Part shown: piece after piece, positions 57,952 to 64,000 of the stretch
How the letters are laid out: every line of letters begins with the position of its first letter
How positions within the stretch are numbered: position 1 is the stretch's first letter
Source: Rhynochetos jubatus
Taxonomy: Eukaryota; Chordata; Aves; Eurypygiformes; Rhynochetidae
Length of the DNA stretch: 64,000 nt
NCBI GenBank assembly: GCA_027574665.1
Contig: CM050676.1
Coordinates: 4,392,157 to 4,456,156 of the forward strand
Direction: 5' to 3'
Program-made: the position numbers and the translations under genes
Notes under the pieces: generated by a model
The model's database searches: none
Seen by the model: only the letters and a program-made list of their open reading frames with translations
What the model was told of the DNA's origin: nothing

Positions 57952-60278
57952 TCACTTTTTCTAGAAAATTCCTCCATAGTTCCACAAATTTAACAAAAAG
58001 TTTAAAATTCAGGACAAACAATCCTGGAACGTATTACAAACATGGGGGGTTTGTCCTTTTTTAAGCTTGAAGTCAGTCTTGGGCCGGCTGCGTTTCCTGC
58101 AGCCGGGTGAAGAATGCGTTTCCCAACACAACTTCTAAAACCCGCGGGTGCCGAGGTATTTAATACCTCGGTTCTAGGCAGAAATACAATTAAAAATCAT
58201 CTAGAAGTTGAAGTACTTACATTTTCTTTAGGAGTGCAAACTCATCTTGTCAGTTTTTGATGGCTATTTCACGCCCCCAGGAAAGCGACACCGATGGATT
58301 CTCCGTCTTTCGGGAAGTACAACTCGTACAAGGTGCACAACGGTTGTCTACAGCATCGGCGCGAGCGCGCCCGCTAACGAGTGCCAGGCACCGGGGCCAG
58401 CGGAGAGACGCCGCGTCCGCGCTCGCCGCCCGGGCTCCTGCGCGTCCGCCGGGATCTGCAGGCCCAGAGCGACTCGGGGCTCCGCTCGTGGAGAACGTGA
58501 CGGGGCAAGCTCCAAACGGGAGGTTTAAGCCTCTCCCACCATCAAATACGTTCAAGATCCGACAAAAACCGCTTCTGGATTGTTGCATCAATCGCTTCGC
58601 TAGTTGTGACGCTCCCACCGCTCACAGCCAGGGAAGAACTGGTGGCAGAATCATTGCACTTCCATGTATTCAGCCGACCACGGCACAGCCAGTCCCGTTT
58701 CCTACGTGTCCGATATTCCTTGCTGGGCTTGGTGATCCAGCCAGCCTTCCTTTTTTTTTTTTTTGTCTTTTTTCATAGTACGCATCAGTAACCAAAGCCT
58801 CGAGGCTTAACACACACAGCCCAGGACAACAGGGAGATACTCCTGCCCCTCTCGCCCTTCCGTACAAAGGCCAAGGACAAAGGAAAGGCCGTGTCCTGAT
58901 CTTACCTCCAAGCACCTCTGAAAGCCCCCAGACCCATCAGCCGGCGGGAGCGGGGGGAAGGACACTGAAAAGTCACACAGTTCTGTCCGTTTTCCTTGGA
59001 AAAACCATTATGGCTAGAAGTCAATTTTGGGTTGTATTCTTCCTTAACGACGCAAGCTACTACACATCTGCGACGACCCGAGGCAACGCCGACAGCAGCA
59101 CCGCCACCTCCTTCCTAGAGTACAATATCCATCCATGCTCTCAAGAGTGACACAAGAACAAACACTTTATCCACAAACACCGGTACACGGCATGTTCCAA
59201 CAGCATTCAGCCAGCCTACGGAGAATCTACACAGGGAACTCGTTCATGTAACTAGGGGGGGACACAGGACGAGGCCCGAATTCGACCGTTCTTCGTTTGC
59301 AGAGTCGTTCCTCCCGCCGTCCCCGACGCTACCACATACCCCAAAAAACAACAACGCTGTAGAACAACTAAGTACTTGCAAGAAACCTTTTAGGAACAAA
59401 TCAGCATGTGCACACAACGGAAAAGAACTATTGCTGGGGGAACAATCCTATTCCGGGTTTTCAAGATTATAAACAGTCTAAAAAAATCCATGTGTAAAAT
59501 ACTTCTTATAAAAACCAACCAAAATGTCTATCAACGCTCATCAGACTTCACGAACGAAGTCAGTTCCAGGACAGGACGATGCCACGGCCGCGGGCAGGAG
59601 CCCGGGCCCCTCCAGCCACGGTCAGGAACACCCTCCCATGCGTGTTCGTGGACCGGCCGGGAGCGGCGCGACCATCGGGATCTAACGCGAGAAGGGGCAG
59701 CGGGAGGCGGCACCTCCCGTCCCTGCGGGGGACCCTGGGGGTGCTGACAGTCCCGGGAGAAACACTGCCGGGACGGCGACACGGATGCAGAGGCTGTGGG
59801 CGAACGTCACCTGCGCGGGGAGAGGAGGCAAAGACCTCGGGCTCAGGCTGGCACCGCTGCTCCTCCTGCTTCGGGGACAGGAGGAAGCCACGAGCCTGCC
59901 CTCCACAGAGGCGATGGGCCCCAGTGCCAGGGCTGCTCCGCGCGCCCAGGGAGCCGTTTGGGGCCGCAGCAGCCGCAAGGGCTCGCCTCCTCCACGCCAC
60001 AGACCCAGCAGACCATGAGCAGCTCGCACGTACCCACCACGCCTAACGCAGCACACGGGGGAGCCTGCGACACTCGTGGACTGCGGCTGCCGTCCTCCGC
60101 CGCGCCGCATCCCGCTGCCAACAAGACGGAGCTGCAGCTCCTCCTCCTCTTCCCGCCGTCCTTCACCTTCTCCTTGCGCACAGGGTTTCTATCCAGGTTT
60201 GGCATTGTCCATCAAGAAAGAAAAGAGCTGAGATCACTGTCGTGACAGGGTTTGCACCTGGCATGAGCTTGATTTTTT

Positions 60279-60299
60279 TTATATATACACACACACACG
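60279..60299. repeat. (AT)n(AC)n microsatellite
   Basis: Short ATATAT run followed by six AC dinucleotides, inside the presumed MLLT1 3'UTR. Confidence 0.8.
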
Positions 60300-61195
60300 A
60301 GACACATGAAAGATGGTACAAGACAAAATTAATGGGAATCGGGTCAACATGACCCAACTCAAACAAGCTTATCATCATATTGCCACTTAAGTTGATTAGT
60401 TGCAACATTTCCATGATAAAGAAAGGGGTAACCCAAAACAAGGGACTGCAGTTTCCTAAGGGAGCAGAGACAGCGAGCCCTGGAGGGATGCAACCCCCCA
60501 GCTCCCACCCGGAGCGTTCACAGATCTGGGAGGTCCACTCGGAGCAGAGGGCTCCTCTCCTCGCCGCCTGCAGCCCATTTAACATTTGGCAAAAGCTTAC
60601 ACTGATTGGGAAAACCGAGCAATCCTTCAAACCCAATACTGAATCCAGGGAGCAGGAGGGTCGTCCCGTTCCGATGCGAGCTACGGACTTTCCTGCCAGC
60701 CCCCCAGCCAACACTAGTTTAACTAGAAATACAGGAAAGCTGCTGGATTAGTGTTTACCGTTTCCTGCCGTTTCCCGAGCGGGCGGCAGGAGAGGGAGGA
60801 GGGAGCCAACCGACCTCATCTGGCCTTTACACCAGCATTCTCCAGGGCTGTCCCAAGGCAAAATTCTCCCTTGTTTTGGTTTTTCCCAAAGTAGAGCCAC
60901 TACTATAGGGGCCACGGTAGGAGATTCCTCTTTGAGAACACAGAACGAAACCGATCGCGTGTTTTGGCAAAGTTGTTAAACACTGACAAACGAGAAGATG
61001 GCAGGCGAGTCCCTTCCGGAGCACAAACCGCTCTGAAGACTGCTGCTCAGCTTTCGGTCCACAAGAGGCATTTTAACAAACAAGGCAAATCCTAATAAGC
61101 GCCCTTCCCCTGCCACAGCCATTAGAAAACAGAACAGAAAAACACACCCTTAAGATCGTGAGACCCAACCAGGCCCTTCTTATACGTACAGTACA

Positions 61196-61226
61196 TACAT
61201 ATATATAATATATATATAAAATATAC
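61196..61226. repeat. (AT)n microsatellite
   Basis: CATATATATAATATATATAT-type tract inside the presumed MLLT1 3'UTR. Confidence 0.85.
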
Positions 61227-62040
61227 AGCTTACAGTTCGTAGTCCTATTACAGTTAAAGCAGACTGAAAGGAGTGAGACTTTGTTTAGGAGCTCAGACCA
61301 ACAAACAAGACATCTCAAAACCCCAGCGGGAGACAGCAGATTCTAGAGGCCTCTTCAAAGAGCACGACCTGTCTCTGCAGGAAGCCGAAGGTCCTGCGTG
61401 TGGACCGATGCCCCGCAGGAATCGGGAGCCGCAGTACAGCGACGCTCTGTACCGAACCGCGGCAGAACTAACTCGCAGGGGATCAAAACTGGAATCTGTC
61501 CGCTTTCCTCCGCAGCAGGCCAGCGGGACCCCCGGGAGGGCTCTGTCGTCAGTCTCTCGGTTAGCTTTGTAAAAGCCAATCTTGCTTACGCAGCTGGAAC
61601 GCTTCTGCACAGAGCTGGAGGAAACGGGACTCGCTAGAGCTCTCCACGGGCAGGCTGGTCCCTACATTTGGTGACGAAAACATCGTCCACACGTCTTCAG
61701 ATCTCAGAGACGCCTGAAAACGTGCTCTTAAAACACAGTTTCTTGAAGTAAAACCACAAAGGTCACGCTGTGCAGCTAAGTGCAGCACATCTTTTGCCCT
61801 ACTCAGGGCCTGTGCCCAAGCGTACTTAGGAAGCTAGGGAGGACAGACTCAGCAATACAGGCGCTTGTTTGAAGCCTACAAGAAAGTGCAGCTGGCTGTG
61901 CATTCATAGAGCATGGCTGTTCTCTAAGGCAGTGCTTCGGGTGAATCAAGAGTAAGAAGGCCTAGTTCCATGGGTTCATTTCCTGGTACCAATAAACGGG
62001 ATTTCTGGATTCAAAAGCAGCCTGCTTCTAAGGCCAAGCG

Positions 62041-62169
62041 TCATGTTGCTACCGCTTCCAAGTAGCTCTGCAGCTTACGGACGGTTGTCTCATCCAAGGA
62101 GAAGAGGTCAAAGTCAAAGGTTGTGTTGGTGACGTTAAAATGCCCGGTTTCCTCAATGAGATTTACAAT
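62041..62169 (-). CDS. MLLT1: MLLT1 (ENL) last coding exon, ANC1-homology domain
   Basis: Encodes 42 residues and stop TGA (62,043-62,041) after the acceptor TTTCCGTACAG. The sequence [18 protein letters not shown] followed by [20 protein letters not shown] is the AHD of ENL and AF9, which recruits AF4-family proteins, DOT1L, CBX8 and BCOR. ENL is a YEATS-domain reader of acylated histone H3 and part of the super elongation complex and DOT1L complex in the nucleus. Phe in FDFDLF and the ending EAVAT point to ENL rather than AF9, whose corresponding residues differ as I remember them. Only the C terminus of the gene is in the window; the YEATS domain lies to the right. Confidence 0.97.
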   Translation of the reverse strand: MVNLIEETGHFNVTNTTFDFDLFSLDETTVRKLQSYLEAVAT

Positions 62170-62680
62170 CTGTACGGAAAGGAGACAAGCAAGGATGTAT
62201 ACAGAGACCCCGCACAGACTGAGTACCGCAGAAAGGCCGACAGATACCGCGCAACCCATCCAGTCCTTTCCTCATCCCTCTGCGATAGCCTCAGAGGTGA
62301 GAATGTCTCACGACACGAAGGGAATCCTCTCCCAGTAAAGCAAACCAGCTCCTCCTGCATGCCTGGCTACTCACCCCCGGCAAGTCGTGCAGGCACACTG
62401 CTTTCCTTGTAGACCAGACCGAGAGCGCCCAGCTTTGGGACTGCCACCAGGACGGCAGAGGAAAGCTGTGCGAGCCACACTTCCCACCTTTCCCAGCAAA
62501 AGCACTGCATGCACATCGGACTTTTTTCTATGTATCTTTGCTTTCCAAGTGAACCAGACCCTCTCGTGAAGGAGAGGCAAGTGAAAGGTCAAGCATATCA
62601 CAGGGGTCCGGCCGAGACCCTTGGACACACCGATTACCAGAGTACAAGAGCTGGCCAGAAAGCTGACAAATGATCTCTAC
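62170..62680 (-). other. MLLT1: MLLT1 intron (last)
   Basis: 511 bp, donor CAGCAG/GTAGAG at 62,681/62,680 and acceptor CGTACAG at 62,170. Open frames in it have no conserved content. Confidence 0.9.
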
Positions 62681-62752
62681 CTGCTGTAGCACATTGCGCT
62701 CTCGTAGTGCCATTAGTCGCCTGTGAAGCTCCACTAATTCATCAGTGTAGGC
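62681..62752 (-). CDS. MLLT1: MLLT1 (ENL) penultimate coding exon
   Basis: 24 codons, phase 0 on both sides, between acceptor CCTTTACAG and donor GTAGAG. Encodes [20 protein letters not shown] and VLQQ, the helical segment just before the ANC1-homology domain. It is highly conserved in ENL and AF9. Confidence 0.97.
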
Positions 62753-64000
62753 CTGTAAAGGAGGCATGAACAGAAACAGTGACATGATTGGATGACTGCC
62801 AAAGTGACCTTCCTAGTGAGGATCAGAGGAACTGGAGGCCCTTTCACATCGGTTTGTTCCTATTCCCAGGTCTTCCCTGATTTTTTTACTGCCTCCTCCA
62901 TCCTTACCAAGTGCTGGGAGACTAAAGACTTCACACAAATACGGACAGTCCGAAGACCACCAGCAGATATTTAATGACACCGTTAAACACCTGTGACCAG
63001 CTTTAAGAAGGTGTCAGCACCTTCAAGGACCTCGGCAAGGTGAAGGTCACCCTGGTGAAGGTCAGTGTGAGTCCTTCAGCAGCAGGTTGTACTAACTGCT
63101 CCTTCCCCGAAAATACCTGCATCCATGACCGACCTCCCAGCAACCTGCTGGACAATGTGTTTAGGTAAGGAAAAACTCAGAGCACCGTGTCCCCGGGTGG
63201 TTTTACATACAGCACCGTGGGAATGCAGGACTGGCTACAAGCTCCATATTTTAATTGTTCCTATATACGGGGGGGGGTTGTTTTGTTTAATTTAGGCAGC
63301 CAGCAAGGCAAGCTTCTGTTCACACTACTGCTCACAGGGGACAGATTCTTAATCTGTAAAGCTGCCCCAGAGCTATTCACGTCTGTATCAGCAACACTGA
63401 ACTCATTTACCAAGGCAAGAAAATAAAATCCCAAACAACCCACCCCCCAAATTTGTGAAATATACCCCTCCCAAGGCATTCACACAGAGAAAAGCTTTTT
63501 TCCCAAGCAGTACTGAGCACTGTACTTGCTGGGAGAGCCCGTATCTCTTATAAACCTCTGACAGCCGGAAAAGCTGACGGTACTTCAGGTACGCTGTCCC
63601 CTTCTAGCTGTACTAAGTGTCTGGTAAAGATGCTGTTACCTACAAACCCTGCCCCAGAGGAGCCATCCCAGCTGTGCTGAACAGTGGAGGATTCCATAGG
63701 TAGCAGGAGACTCGGATGCAAATATCTCCAAGCCCATGCTTACCCCTAACGTTAACCCGTGCTGCATTCTCCTGTTGAAAACGTGCTCACACACGAGCGA
63801 GAGCTACAGATGGAGTTTCGATCACTGTAGGGACTTCAGTGATTAGATTAAGGAAAAGCATTACACTCCCATTTAATTGATTTCTTTACGGAAAAAAAAA
63901 AATCACAGCGGGAGAACTTTCTGGACAGCTTGGGGCTTGGCTATTTAAGCTTTAGGAGCATGCCCACTGCTCTGCTTTCCTTGGAGGCAAGAGAAGGGAA
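62753..64000 (-). other. MLLT1: MLLT1 intron (partial)
   Basis: No further MLLT1 exon is recognisable up to the right edge of the window. The intron continues beyond it. A G-run (63,270-63,278) and a poly-A tract (63,891-63,901) are the only simple repeats. Confidence 0.7.

Larger units (their letters stand above)
57925..62040 (-). other. MLLT1: Probable MLLT1 3'UTR
   Basis: The stretch between the MLLT1 stop codon and a minus-strand AATAAA (57,951-57,946) is free of CR1 and contains no exon on either strand. Its length, about 4.1 kb, is plausible for this gene, whose mammalian 3'UTR is also kilobases long. It includes GC-rich, CpG-dense pockets (58.30-58.56 and 59.56-60.18 kb), an (AC)n/(AT)n tract at 60.28 kb and an AT tract at 61.20 kb. 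A Pumilio-type TGTATATA is on the transcribed strand at 60,289-60,282. An internal poly(A) site cannot be excluded. Confidence 0.6.

Noticed and set aside
1-64000. CRISPR arrays, bacterial operons, prophage
   Set aside because: The window is vertebrate: spliced genes, CR1 and ERV sequence. No direct-repeat array with spacers is present.

Overview
This is a bird genomic window. The evidence is several CR1 LINE copies ending in the avian ATTCTRTG-type 3' repeat, an endogenous retrovirus whose LTR belongs to a class common in birds, and long introns with small GC-rich promoters. The conserved order is the one in human 19p13.3 and, from memory, chicken chromosome 28: RFX2, ACSBG2, MLLT1. Two genes are directly supported by exons. 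The RFX2 assignment is an inference.

Layout. Bases 1 to about 24,900 hold no coding exon I could recognise. They are AT-richer, intron-like sequence with one small CpG island near 6.4-6.8 kb. A large CpG island at about 24.95-26.08 kb has a good splice donor on the minus strand and is the best candidate for the RFX2 promoter; RFX2 would run leftward, so bases 1-25 kb would be its first intron. Bases 26-38.4 kb are intergenic, with CR1 copies and a minus-strand LTR retroelement (34,431-36,039) whose target-site duplication is intact. A second CpG island (38.8-39.7 kb) has a CCAAT box, GC boxes and a donor on the plus strand and is the likely ACSBG2 promoter. ACSBG2 (bubblegum-family acyl-CoA synthetase) follows on the plus strand with 14 coding exons (44,077-55,519). 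Their phases all join to one 733-residue frame, and AATAAA lies at 55,581. MLLT1 (ENL) enters from the right on the minus strand. Its last two coding exons (62,752-62,681 and 62,169-62,041) encode the C-terminal ANC1-homology domain, followed by an apparent 4.1-kb 3'UTR ending near 57,925. ACSBG2 and MLLT1 are therefore tail to tail.

Most interesting signals. (1) A perfect RFX X-box and a near-perfect one lie 26 bp apart in the 6.6-kb CpG island, with further X-box-like sites at 25.64-25.71 kb and 9.67 kb. If this is RFX2, the pattern suggests autoregulation. (2) A young LTR element keeps both ends, its 5-bp duplication and a tRNA-Lys-type primer binding site. It has lost gag-pol-env and the U3 of its 3' LTR, and keeps only about 0.5 kb of leader with a hydrophobic open frame. 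(3) A fragment of the same LTR family, next to a 19-bp match to that leader, sits just upstream of the ACSBG2 promoter island. I found no wholly new multi-gene system. Everything outside ACSBG2 and MLLT1 is regulatory, repetitive or unassigned.
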